From Marinobacterium_A aestuariivivens (GTDB taxonomy: Bacteria; Pseudomonadota; Gammaproteobacteria; Pseudomonadales; Balneatricaceae): DNA of 64,000 nt. Below the pieces are notes generated by a model, which searched no databases, was not told where the DNA came from, and was given only the letters and a program-made list of their open reading frames with translations. Both the position numbers and the translations under genes were made by a program. Location: assembly GCF_042661465.1 (NCBI RefSeq), contig NZ_JBHSWE010000001.1:2604001-2668000 (forward strand), in the 5' to 3' direction. Shown piece after piece: positions 1 to 9,949 of the stretch (positions within the stretch are counted from its first letter, which is position 1; every line of letters begins with the position of its first letter).

Positions 1-548
1 CGGCCCGAGGTGATGAAGCGGGCGGCGCCGCGGGCGGTCAGGCCGTAGCCAAGCTTGCAGACAAGATCCGCGGCAGCCCAGGTCAGGATCATCAACAGCA
101 ACTGCGGCAGCAGGGCCCGGTCGGCGGCAATGAACTGCGGCAGGAAGGCGGCGAAGAACAGAATGTCTTTCGGGTTGCTGGCACCCAGGGCGAATGCGCG
201 CCAGAACATCGCCCTGAACCCCGGCACCTGCTGTTCACCGGGCAGGGCGCCTGCGCCGACCTGGCCGGCTTCGCGCCAGCTGCGCCAGGCCAGGTAGAAG
301 AGGTACAGGGCGCCGGCGAATTTCAGCACCGTGAAGAGCCGTTCCGATGCCAGCAGCAGCGCGCCGAGACCCAGAGCCGAAGCGCTCAGCAGCAGCACCG
401 AGGCGCTGACACCACCGAGAAAGGCCGGTGCGGAGCGCAGGATGCCGTAGTTGAGGCTGTTGCTCACCATCAGCAGCGACAGTGGCCCCGGGATCAGAAT
501 GACCACGAAGATGGCAGTGGTGTAGAGCAGCCAGGTATCCAGAGGCAT
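1..548 (-). CDS. LysE/RhtB-family amino acid exporter (C-terminus cut by window edge)
   Basis: Inner-membrane efflux protein of the LysE/RhtB family, which exports amino acids or related small molecules. It starts at ATG 548 (MPLDTWLLYTTAIFVV) and runs off the left edge after about 182 residues, so nearly all of a usual 200-210 residue protein is present. Visible family marks are the early PGP in ILIPGPLSLLMVSN and the GASNPKDILFFAAFLPQF block near residues 120-140. Hydrophobic segments alternate with short loops. It is transcribed away from azgA and separated from it by a strong terminator. The substrate cannot be told from sequence. Confidence 0.85.
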   Translation of the reverse strand, partial: MPLDTWLLYTTAIFVVILIPGPLSLLMVSNSLNYGILRSAPAFLGGVSASVLLLSASALGLGALLLASERLFTVLKFAGALYLFYLAWRSWREAGQVGAGALPGEQQVPGFRAMFWRAFALGASNPKDILFFAAFLPQFIAADRALLPQLLLMILTWAAADLVCKLGYGLTARGAARFITSG

Positions 549-573
549 GGGCGAGAGTCTCCTTGTCGGAACG

Positions 574-605
574 AAAAAGCCGCAGGGGCCTGCAGGCCCC
601 TGCGG
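574..605 (-). terminator. Rho-independent terminator after the purine permease gene
   Basis: On the minus strand a perfect 11-bp stem (CCGCAGGGGCC and its complement) around a TGCA loop is followed by a T run (plus-strand A run at 574-578). It lies 50 bases after the stop of the permease gene and before the start of the LysE-type gene, so it separates the two transcripts. Confidence 0.85.
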
Positions 606-655
606 GGCAGGGATTCGGCCGGATCGTCGTATCCGGCCGAAGGCTTGAAACGTGG

Positions 656-2008
656 TTACAGGAACACGAACTTGGCCACGAAGATGGCGCAGAGCACGTA
701 CATGGCCAGCGACAGCTTGTTGGCCTTGCCGGTGAAGACCTTCATCACCGCGTAAGTGATGAAACCCATGGCGATGCCGTTGGCGATCGAGAAGGTCAGC
801 GGCATCATCACCACGGTGACGATGGCCGGGATCATGTCGGTGTGATCCTTCCAGTTGATGGTGTGCAGACCGCCCATCATCAGCATGGCGACGTAGATCA
901 GCGCGCCGGCCGTGGCATACGCCGGGATCATGCCGGCCAGAGGTGCCAGGAACATGGCAGCGGCGAAGAGGATGCCGCAGACCACGGCGGTCAGGCCGGT
1001 GCGGCCGCCGGCCGCGATACCCGAAGCGCTCTCGACATAGCTGGTCACCGGCGGGCAGCCGACGAAGGCGCCGATGACGCTGGAGCTGCTGTCCGCTTTC
1101 AATGCCTTGCTCATGTTCTCGATATAGCCGTCCTCGCGGATGAGGTTGGCGCGGTGCGCCACCGCCATCAGGGTGCCGGCGGTATCGAACATGTTGACGA
1201 AGAGGAAGGCCAGAATGACGCTGATCATGGCGACGTCGAAGGCGCCGGCGATATCCATTGCCAGGAAGGTCGGTGCCAGGCTCGGGGGCATCGAAACCAG
1301 CCCGTGATATTCGACGAGGCCCAGGCCCCAGCCGATGGCGGTGACCGCCAGGATGCTGATCAGCACCGCACCGAAAACGCGGTGGTGCGACAGGACTGCG
1401 ATCATCAGAAAGCAGAGCGCCGCCAGCAGCACGCCGGGCTGGTTGAAGGAGCCCATGGTCAGCAGGGTGGCGGGGCTGTCGACGACGATGCCGGCGGTTT
1501 TCAGCCCGATCAGGCCGAGGAAGAGGCCGACACCGGCACCCATGGCAAAGCGCAGGCTCATCGGGATGCTGTTCAGCAGCCACTCGCGAATTTTCCAGAA
1601 ACTCAGGATCACGAACAGCACACCGGACAGGAAGACCGCGCCGAGGGCGATCTGCCAGCTGTAGCCCATTTCGCCGACGACCGTGTAGGTGAAGAAGGCG
1701 TTGAGGCCCATGCCCGGCGCCAGACCGACCGGCCAGTTGGCATAAAGGCCCATCAGGAAGCAGGCCAGGGCGGCGCCGATACAGGTGGCAACGAAGGCCG
1801 CGCCGTGGTCGACGCCGGCATCGGCCATGATGTTGGGGTTGACGAAAATGATGTAGGCCATGGTCACGAAGGTCGTGAGGCCCGCAATCACTTCGGTTTT
1901 GATACTGGTCCCGTGTTCGCTCAGTTTGAAAAAGCGATCGAGAAAACCAGAGGCCTGGGGCTCATTGATGGAATGAGCGGCATGTTGTTCTTGTTCAATG
2001 CTCGCCAC
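656..2008 (-). CDS. AzgA/PbuG-type purine permease (NCS2 family)
   Basis: Proton-coupled importer of adenine, guanine or hypoxanthine; inner membrane, 12-14 hydrophobic segments. The 450-residue length fits the AzgA-like branch of the NCS2 family, as do the N-terminal FFKLSEHGTSIKTEV block, TFVTMAYIIFVNP, GMGLNAFFTY (about residues 95-105) and DSSSSVIGAFVGCPPVTSY with its SGIAAGGRTG continuation. The start is taken at GTG 2008, which has GAGGAG 8 bases upstream; a longer reading to 2026 has no better ribosome site. Its promoter faces the divergent GntR gene. Guanine deaminase and xanthine dehydrogenase nearby suggest a guanine/hypoxanthine substrate, which is inference. Confidence 0.9.
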   Translation of the reverse strand: MASIEQEQHAAHSINEPQASGFLDRFFKLSEHGTSIKTEVIAGLTTFVTMAYIIFVNPNIMADAGVDHGAAFVATCIGAALACFLMGLYANWPVGLAPGMGLNAFFTYTVVGEMGYSWQIALGAVFLSGVLFVILSFWKIREWLLNSIPMSLRFAMGAGVGLFLGLIGLKTAGIVVDSPATLLTMGSFNQPGVLLAALCFLMIAVLSHHRVFGAVLISILAVTAIGWGLGLVEYHGLVSMPPSLAPTFLAMDIAGAFDVAMISVILAFLFVNMFDTAGTLMAVAHRANLIREDGYIENMSKALKADSSSSVIGAFVGCPPVTSYVESASGIAAGGRTGLTAVVCGILFAAAMFLAPLAGMIPAYATAGALIYVAMLMMGGLHTINWKDHTDMIPAIVTVVMMPLTFSIANGIAMGFITYAVMKVFTGKANKLSLAMYVLCAIFVAKFVFL

Positions 2009-2119
2009 AACTCGTACTCCTCGCAAATGTGATTGGTATTAAGAGCCTTGCGTTCCCGTTTCGATGGTTTTCGCTTCCCTGTGAGCCCTTCGGCAATACC
2101 CGGTTGATTCATTGGCTGT

Positions 2120-2147
2120 ATTGTCGGATTGTATACATAAAAGTCAA
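2120..2147 (-). promoter_or_regulatory. Candidate azgA promoter with a palindrome in its spacer
   Basis: Reading the minus strand, TTGACT (2147-2142) and GACAAT (2125-2120) are 16 bp apart, a fair sigma-70 pair. The spacer holds the near-palindrome TTGTATACAT (2129-2138). Sites of the TTGTATACAA kind are known for FCD-type GntR repressors, and such a gene is divergently transcribed at 2455. A weaker match, GTGTACAA, lies at 2337-2344. Function is inferred. Confidence 0.45.
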
Positions 2148-2454
2148 TGGTTATTGTCTTCTCCGTCAGGTTTCAGGCGTTTTTTGGAAACAGGAAATCT
2201 GTCCCGTTGGCGGCGTCAGTGCTGGATCCGCAGTAACCCTTGCAGGGTCTGGGAGAGGCTTTTTTGGAAAAGGCTCTCCGGTGGCGGGCAGCGGCACTGA
2301 GCGGGATTTCTGTAGTCAGAATTGTTCCGCCCATACGTGTACAATTGTTTGTTGCTTATGTACTATTCAGAGCATTCGAATAGCTAGCTCCGTCTTTGCC
2401 CGGCTTCAATTCCGCCGGTACGGGTCGGGCCGATAACCGATAGTGGTCAGGTTT
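2148..2454. other. Divergent intergenic region, no gene seen
   Basis: About 300 bases between the permease promoter and the regulator gene. It holds an imperfect inverted repeat around 2251-2276 (GAGAGGC, a T run, an A run, GGCTCTC) and the TGTACA site at 2338. No convincing open frame, RNA gene or riboswitch fold was recognised. Confidence 0.4.
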
Positions 2455-3225
2455 ATGAACGATCGTTTGCAGAACATCATTGGCCGGGACGACAGCGCCC
2501 GCAGTGGCAAATCCGGCACCCAGGACGATGTGGTCTATGCCCATATCTTCGATGCCATCCTCGAGCAGCGTCTTGCGCCGGGCACCAAACTGAGCGAAGA
2601 GGCCCTGGGCGAGATTTTCGGGGTCAGCCGTACCATCATCCGCCGCGCGCTGTCGCGCCTGGCCCACGAGCAGGTCGTGCTGCTGCGTCCCAATCGCGGC
2701 GCCGTCGTCGCCGAGCCCAGCCTCGAGGAGGCCCGGCAGATCTCGTTCGCGCGACGTATTGTCGAGCGGGCGATTACCGAGCTGGCGGTGGACAATGCCA
2801 CCCCCGAGCAGATCGCCAACATGCAGCGTCTGGTCGATGAAGAGCAGGCCTGCCTCGAGAAAGGTGACCGCGGTACCGGTATCCGCCTGTCCGGCGAGTT
2901 CCATCTGCAGCTGGCGCTGATGGCCAACAACGCGCCGTTGCTGAACTTCCAGCGCAGCCTGGTTTCCCAGACCTCGCTGATCATCGCCCGCTACGAATCC
3001 GGCAACCGTTCGCACTGCTCCTACGACGAGCACAATCAGCTGATCAAGGCAATTCAGCAGCGGGACAAGGAAAAGGCGGTGGAGCTGATGATGCATCACC
3101 TGGACCATATCGATCACAAGCTGAACTTGCAGGATGACGGTGCGTCGGGCGATCTGCACGCGGTATTCTCGCACCTGATCAAGGATCGCAAGGAGCCCAA
3201 GGCCCGCAAGAAGCGCACCGGCTGA
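2455..3225 (+). CDS. GntR-family transcriptional regulator, FCD (FadR/VanR) subfamily
   Basis: 256-residue DNA-binding repressor/activator. A winged helix-turn-helix spans about residues 25-95 (GTKLSEEALGEIFGVSRT, then NRGAVVAEPS), followed by an all-helical FCD ligand-binding domain. EFHLQLA, DEHNQLIKAI and MMHHLDHI supply the Asp/His residues that bind a metal in this fold. ATG 2455 is preferred over GTG 2443 because it starts with an ordinary N-terminus; neither has a strong ribosome site. It is divergent from the permease and lies beside guaD and xdhABC, so control of purine catabolism is the natural inference; the effector is unknown. Confidence 0.88.
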   Translation: MNDRLQNIIGRDDSARSGKSGTQDDVVYAHIFDAILEQRLAPGTKLSEEALGEIFGVSRTIIRRALSRLAHEQVVLLRPNRGAVVAEPSLEEARQISFARRIVERAITELAVDNATPEQIANMQRLVDEEQACLEKGDRGTGIRLSGEFHLQLALMANNAPLLNFQRSLVSQTSLIIARYESGNRSHCSYDEHNQLIKAIQQRDKEKAVELMMHHLDHIDHKLNLQDDGASGDLHAVFSHLIKDRKEPKARKKRTG

Positions 3226-3251
3226 ACGACGCGCGGTGGCGCCACCTAATG

Positions 3252-3433
3252 CGTAGGATGGGTGGAACGGCGTGAGGCGACCGGATATCCGATCTTGTCC
3301 CGGTCTGGGCGCCGTGCAACCCATCTTCGGAGTACTGTCCAGAACCGTAGGCTCTGCGGCATTGATGGGTTGCGCCGGATCGAGGCCGCTGCGTACCGAC
3401 ACCCGGTGCCAGTGCGGCTTCACCCATCCTACG
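3252..3433. repeat. Intergenic repeat pair (CGTAGGATGGGTG ends)
   Basis: CGTAGGATGGGTG at 3252-3264 is matched by its exact reverse complement at 3421-3433, closing a 182-bp element between the convergent regulator and guaD genes. Inside are GTGCAACCCATC and GATGGGTTGCGCC, a second facing pair. It belongs to the same style of intergenic repeat as the elements at 10891, 20029, 23520, 38803, 41743 and 50000, but with a GGATGGGT core. Confidence 0.7.
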
Positions 3434-3468
3434 TTAACTATCCGGCCCAGCTGTATCATTATCTCGCC

Positions 3469-4776
3469 TCAATCGCGGCGGTGAACCGACTCGCCGGCGG
3501 CGAAGGTTTCGCGCACGGTGCGATCGTCGCCCAGCATCATCAGTACGAACAGCCGTTCGTCCAGCGTCTTCGCCTGCGCCATGCGGTACTGCATCAGCGG
3601 CGTGGCGTTATAGTCCAGCACCACGAAATCCGCCTCGTTGCCTGATGCGAAGCTGCCGATGCGGTCTTCCAGGCGCAGCGCACGGGCGCCGCCCAGGGTG
3701 GCCAGGTACAGCGACTTGAACGGGCTCAGCTTGGCGCCCTGCAACTGCATCACCTTGTAGGCTTCGTTGAGCGTCTGCAGGATCGAGAAGCTGGTGCCGG
3801 CGCCGACGTCGGTGCCCAGGCCCACGCGCACTTTGTGCTGCTCCATTTTCGGCAGGTTGAACAGGCCGCTGCCGAGAAAGAGGTTGGAGGTCGGGCAGAA
3901 GGCGATCGCGGACCCTGTTTCCGACAGGCGCTTGCACTCGTCGTCGCACAGGTGGATGCCGTGGGCGAAGACCGAGCGCTCGCTCAGCAGGTTGTAGTGG
4001 TCGTAGACGTCCAGGTAGCCGCTGCACTGCGGGAACAGCGACTTGACCCATTCCACCTCGTCACGGTTTTCCGACAGGTGGGTATGCATGTAGAGGCCTT
4101 CGTACTCCTGCAGCAGTTGCCCGGCGGCGGCCAGTTGCTCGTCGGTGCTGGTTGGCGCGAAGCGCGGCGTCACCGCGTAGTGCAGCCGGCCCTTGCCGTG
4201 CCAGCGCTCGATCAGCTCGCGGCTGTCGCGGTAGCCGGATTCGGCGGTGTCGGTCAGGTACTCCGGCGCGTTGCGATCCATCAGCACCTTGCCGGCGATC
4301 ATGCGCAGGTTGCGTTGCTCGGCGGCGCTGAAGAAGGCATCGACCGAACCCTTGTGCACGGTACCGAACACCAGCGCCGTGGTGGTGCCGTTGCGCAGCA
4401 GCTCGGTGAGGAACACTTCGGCCACTTCGGCGGCATGGGCCGGATCGCTGAAGGCGTTTTCGGCCGGAAAGGTGTAGTTGTTGAGCCAGTCCAGCAGCTG
4501 CTCGCCGTAGGAGGCGATCATGCCGGTCTGCGGATAGTGGATATGGGTGTCGACGAAGCCCGGCATCAGCAGTGCGTCGGGATATTCGGTCACCTCGGTG
4601 CCGGCCGGAAGGTTGGCCAGCAGCACGCCGGCATCGCCCACCGATTCGACCCGGCCGTCGGTGACGACCAGCAGGCCGTCTTCGAAATATTCGTAGGACG
4701 CTTCCACGCCCACCTCGGCGGGGTCGCCAATGCTGTGGATGATGGAGGCGCGGTAAGCCTTGCGTGCAGAAGTCAT
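3469..4776 (-). CDS. guaD: Guanine deaminase
   Basis: Zinc amidohydrolase that deaminates guanine to xanthine in the cytoplasm; 435 residues, a normal length. Metal ligands are in GFVDTHIHYPQ (HxH, about residue 75), in HTHLSE (about 205) and in the GTDVGAGTS block (about 325). FCPTSNLFLGSGLF and FAHGIHL are further guanine-deaminase marks. ATG 4776 is preceded by a purine-rich stretch. It is followed (downstream) by the 3252-3433 repeat and preceded by xdhC, from which a hairpin at 4801-4840 separates it. Its product is the substrate of xanthine dehydrogenase encoded upstream. Confidence 0.95.
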   Translation of the reverse strand: MTSARKAYRASIIHSIGDPAEVGVEASYEYFEDGLLVVTDGRVESVGDAGVLLANLPAGTEVTEYPDALLMPGFVDTHIHYPQTGMIASYGEQLLDWLNNYTFPAENAFSDPAHAAEVAEVFLTELLRNGTTTALVFGTVHKGSVDAFFSAAEQRNLRMIAGKVLMDRNAPEYLTDTAESGYRDSRELIERWHGKGRLHYAVTPRFAPTSTDEQLAAAGQLLQEYEGLYMHTHLSENRDEVEWVKSLFPQCSGYLDVYDHYNLLSERSVFAHGIHLCDDECKRLSETGSAIAFCPTSNLFLGSGLFNLPKMEQHKVRVGLGTDVGAGTSFSILQTLNEAYKVMQLQGAKLSPFKSLYLATLGGARALRLEDRIGSFASGNEADFVVLDYNATPLMQYRMAQAKTLDERLFVLMMLGDDRTVRETFAAGESVHRRD

Positions 4777-4800
4777 GCAGTCACTCTCGTCGAAATATGA

Positions 4801-4840
4801 GACCCCGTGCTGTCAGCGGATGTGACACCGCGGCGGGGTC
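4801..4840. other. Hairpin between xdhC and guaD
   Basis: GACCCCG (4801-4807) and CGGGGTC (4834-4840) form the arms of a GC-rich hairpin with an inner pairing of GTC and GAC. There is no T run, so it may be an mRNA stability or processing element rather than a terminator. Confidence 0.4.
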
Positions 4841-4852
4841 GAATGCGTTGCG

Positions 4853-5686
4853 TCAGGCCGGGCGGCAGATGCTCAGCCGCTGGTCGTCCGTCTCGGGTTT
4901 CTTCTGTTCGCCGAAGTCGGCGTTGTAGTGGGCGATCACCTCGCCGGCGACGGCGATGGCGATCTCGGCCGGCAGTTTGCCCTTGACCTGGGGAATCCCC
5001 ATCGGGCAGATCATGCGCTCGAGCTGCGTTTCACTGATGCCGCGGGCCTTGAGACGGTGCTCGAAGCGCTTGCGCTTGGTCCGGGAGCCGATCAGGCCGA
5101 AGTAGTCGAAGTCGTTGCGCCCGAGGATGCGCTCCGACAACTCCTGGTCGAGCTGGTGGTTGTGGGTCAGCACGATGAAGTAGCTGTGCGGCGGCATCTC
5201 GTCGACTTCGTCGACCGGGAATTCGTTGACCACCTTTTCGACCCCGTGCGGGATCTCGTCGGGGAACTCGTTGTCCCGCGAGTCGATCCAGCGTACCTTG
5301 CAGGGCAGGCTGGCCAGCAGCGGCGCCAGGGCGCGGCCGACGTGGCCGGCGCCGAACAGGGCGATCTGGATCGCCGGCTGCAGCACCGGCTCGAACAGCA
5401 GCGTGGTGGCGCCGCCGCAGCACTGGCCGAGACTGGCGCCGAGGGAGAACTTCTCGAGGCGTACCTCGCTGTCGCCGTCGGCGAGCATCTGGCGGGCGAT
5501 CTTCATCGCCTTGTGCTCGAGGTGGCCGCCGCCGATGGTTTCGAAGGTACGATCGGCGGTGACGACCATTTTCGAGCCGCTGTTGCGCGGTGTCGAGCCG
5601 CGCTCCTCGAGAATGGTCACCAGCACGCAGGGCTCGCCCTTGTCGCGCAGCTTGTTCAGTGCACTGATCCAGTCAACCCTGTTCAT
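4853..5686 (-). CDS. xdhC: Xanthine dehydrogenase accessory protein XdhC
   Basis: Binds molybdenum cofactor, promotes its sulfuration and hands it to XdhB. 277 residues. The N-terminal XdhC domain begins MNRVDWISALNKLRDKGEPC and contains ERGSTPRNSGSKM and GGGHLEHKAM. The C-terminal Rossmann-like domain has LFGAGHVGRALAPLL (about residues 110-125) and ends with a GLIGSRTKRKRF block. Cys pair CCGG lies near residue 90. ATG 5686 follows the xdhB stop by 17 bases, so the two are cotranscribed. Confidence 0.94.
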   Translation of the reverse strand: MNRVDWISALNKLRDKGEPCVLVTILEERGSTPRNSGSKMVVTADRTFETIGGGHLEHKAMKIARQMLADGDSEVRLEKFSLGASLGQCCGGATTLLFEPVLQPAIQIALFGAGHVGRALAPLLASLPCKVRWIDSRDNEFPDEIPHGVEKVVNEFPVDEVDEMPPHSYFIVLTHNHQLDQELSERILGRNDFDYFGLIGSRTKRKRFEHRLKARGISETQLERMICPMGIPQVKGKLPAEIAIAVAGEVIAHYNADFGEQKKPETDDQRLSICRPA

Positions 5687-5703
5687 CGTCTAGTCTCCGG
5701 GTC

Positions 5704-8079
5704 TCAAACGGTTTCCAGTACGGCGTCCTGTGCCATGGCATGTTTTATCTGTTCGATGCCCCAGAGCACGCGTTCCGGCGTCGCGGGCGCGTCGATCAGC
5801 GGCGCGTGGCGGTAGTCGCCGACGCTGGCGACCGCATCCTGCAGCGCGCACCAGACCGAGATGCCGAGCATGAACGGCGGCTCGCCGACGGCCTTGGAGT
5901 GGAACACGGTGTCTTCCTTGTTTTTGCGGTTCTCGACCAGGCGTACGCGGAAGTCCGCCGGCATGTCCGCCACCGCCGGGATCTTGTAGCCCGCCGGGCC
6001 GTTGGTGGTCAGCTTGCCCTGCTGGTTCCAGACCAGTTCCTCCATCGTCAGCCAACCCATGCCCTGGACGAAGCCGCCCTCGACCTGGCCGATATCGATC
6101 GACGGGTTCAGCGAGGCGCCGACGTCGTGCAGGATGTCGGTGCGCAGCACGCGGTATTCGCCGGTCAGGGTGTCGACCAGTACTTCCGAGCAGGCCGCGC
6201 CGTAGGCGTAGTAGTAGAACGGGCGGCCGCGCGCCTGGTCGCGATCGTAGTAGATCTTCGGCGTGCGGTAGAAGCCGGTGCTCGACAGCGACACCTGGTT
6301 GAAATACGCCAGCTGGATCAGCTCCTCGAACGGCAGCACCTTGTCGCGGATGCGCACATGGTTGTTGCGGAACTCGACATCCTCCTCGGTCACGTTGAAG
6401 TGACGGGCGGCGAACTCCACCAGGCGCGTGCGGATGGTGATGGCCGCGTTCTGGGCCGCCTTGCCGTTCAGGTCGGCGCCGCTGGAGGCGGCGGTCGGCG
6501 AGGTGTTCGGCACCTTGTCGGTGTTGGTCGCGGTGATCTGGATGCGATCGATGTCGACCTGGAACTCCTCGGCCACCACCTGGGCGACCTTGGTGTTCAG
6601 GCCCTGGCCCATCTCGGTGCCGCCGTGGTTCAGGTGGATGCTGCCATCGGTATAGATGTGGATCAGCGCGCCGGCCTGGTTGAGGAAGGTGGCGGTGAAG
6701 CTGATGCCGAACTTCACCGGTGTCAGCGCGATGCCCTTCTTCAGGACCGGGCTTGCGCGGTTGAATTCGGCGATCTCGCGGCGGCGCTGCCGGTAGGCGC
6801 TGCTGGCCTCGAGCTCGGCGGTCAGCTCCTGGATCTGGTTGTCCTCCACGGTCTGGTAGTAGTGGGTGACGTTGCGGTCTTCCTTGCCGTAGTAGTTGTG
6901 CTTGCGTACCTCCAGCGGGTCCTTGCCCAGGGTGCGGGCGATATGATCCATGATGTATTCGATCGCCACCATGCCCTGGGGCCGCCGAAGCCGCGGTAGG
7001 CGGTGTTCGAGGCGGTGTTGGTCTTGCAGCGGTGGCCGGTGACGGTGGCGTCGCCGAGGTAGTAGGCGTTGTCCGAGTGGAACATCGCGCGGTCGACGAT
7101 CGAGCCCGACAGGTCCGGCGAGTAGCCGCAGTTGCCGGCCAGTACCAGGTCAATGCCGTGCAGGCGGCCGTCGTCGTCGAAGCCGACGTCGTATTCGGCA
7201 TAGAACGGATGGCGCTTGCCGGTCAGCATCATGTCGTCGACACGCGGCAGGCGCATCTTGGTCGGCTGACCGGTGAGACGCGCGATCACGGCGCAGATGC
7301 AGGCCGGGCCCGCGGCCTGGGTTTCCTTGCCGCCGAAGCCGCCGCCCATGCGGCGCATGTCGATGACGACCTTGTGCATCGGCACGTCGAGTACCTCGGC
7401 GACCAGCTTCTGCACTTCGGTGGGATTCTGGCTCGAGGTGTAGACGATCATGCCGTCGTCCTCGGTCGGAATCACCGAGGAGATCTGGGTCTCGAGATAG
7501 AAGTGTTCCTGACCGCCGATGTGCAGCTTGCCCTGCAGGCGATGCGGCGCGCCGGCCAGCGCCCCGGCGGAATCGCCGCGCTTGTGCTGGTGGCTGTCGA
7601 GCACGAAATGCTTCTTCTTCAGCGCGTCCTCGACCGACAGTACCGGTTCCAGGTCCTCGTATTCGATGACTGCGGCCATTGCCGCCTTGCGGGCGGTCTC
7701 GAGGCTGTTGGCGGCCACCGCGATCACCGGCTGGCCGACATACTCGACCTTGCCGTCGGCGAGCAGCGGGTCGCCCGGCGCCACGGCGCCGATGTCGAGC
7801 TGGCCCGGCACATCCTGGCTGGTGATGGCGATGCGCACGCCCGGGATCTGGTAGCAGGGCGCGGTGTCGATCTTCAGGATGCGCGCATGCGGGCGATCGC
7901 TGAGACGGGCGTAGACATGCAGCTGGTTCGGGAACTCGAGCCGGTCGTCGATGTAGACGGCTTCGCCGGAGACATGCTTGGCGGCGCTCTCGTGCGGAAT
8001 CTTGCGGCCGACGCCGGTTTTCAGGTCCTGGCGCACCAGTTCCATCATCTCGTCCTGGGTTCTGGTGGTCTTGTTGTGG

Positions 8080-8087
<8 letters not shown>
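5704..8087 (-). CDS. xdhB: Xanthine dehydrogenase molybdopterin subunit XdhB (apparent frameshift)
   Basis: Large catalytic subunit that hydroxylates hypoxanthine and xanthine to urate. The N-terminal reading begins MSNHNKTTRTQDEMMELV at 8087 and carries the aldehyde-oxidase a/b domain and the cofactor loop GGGFGGKETQ. The C-terminal reading carries GGTEMGQGLNTK and KAVGEPPFMLG, where the Glu of GEPP is the catalytic base. The two halves are joined at AYRGFGGP / QGMVAIEY by adding one base to the G run at 6978-6981. Joined length is 794 residues, normal for XdhB. It overlaps xdhA by 8 bases. A sequencing slip is the likelier reason for the break. Confidence 0.9.
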
Positions 8088-9519
<1,432 letters not shown>

Positions 9520-9564
9520 GGAAAACCTCCTGCTTGTACTTGTCGTCGGTCAAGATCGTGTAGC

Positions 9565-9620
9565 CTGACTTTAGGGTGAATCTGACTTTTGAGTCAAGAA
9601 AAAGCTGACTTTAGAGTCAG
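9565..9620. promoter_or_regulatory. Three tandem copies of a 16-bp palindromic operator upstream of xdhA
   Basis: CTGACTTTAGGGTGAA (9565-9580), CTGACTTTTGAGTCAA (9582-9597) and CTGACTTTAGAGTCAG (9605-9620) repeat the same site 17 and 23 bp apart. The third is a perfect inverted repeat (CTGACT, TTAG, AGTCAG), the second nearly so, and the first has lost its right arm. They end 46 bases upstream of the xdhA start, where a repressor or activator of the xdhABC unit would bind. The cognate protein is unknown; the GntR regulator at 2455 is one candidate. Confidence 0.65.
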
Positions 9621-9949
9621 AAAAATTTTCAAGCCGCCAGCGATGCAGCCAGGCCCCCGTGGTCGTGGCAGGGTGGTGCGGTGAGTCGAAGCATGCACCG
9701 GTAGTCGAGCCGGGTCCTCAGTGGCTGTTCAGAGTATAGATCCGTGCGCTGGTCGTCGCGCCAGTCGTGGCCTGGCGGACCGTTTGCTCCGGCCGGGCAG
9801 GCGCAGATATTCTGGAAGTCGTCGCGAAAAAGTTATATACAGTGGCGCTCTGTATTGTCGATCCGGGTTCTGTGATAAGGTGAATTTCATTCATTACAGG
9901 TGCGGTTTTTACCGGATTTCAGCTCCCAGTGGAGGGTTGCACGGGCATT
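9621..9949. other. Intergenic region before rmlD-like gene, no gene seen
   Basis: About 330 bases without a supported gene. It must hold the start of the xdhA transcript or the promoter of the rightward reductase gene. GTGATAAGGTGAA near 9869 could be a weak -10 region for that gene. No repeat family member and no RNA fold was recognised. Confidence 0.35.

Noticed and set aside
563..2032. Long plus-strand open frame opposite the purine permease
   Set aside because: Low-complexity His/Asp/Gly-rich translation typical of the antisense frame of a GC-rich gene; the opposite strand encodes a full NCS2 permease.
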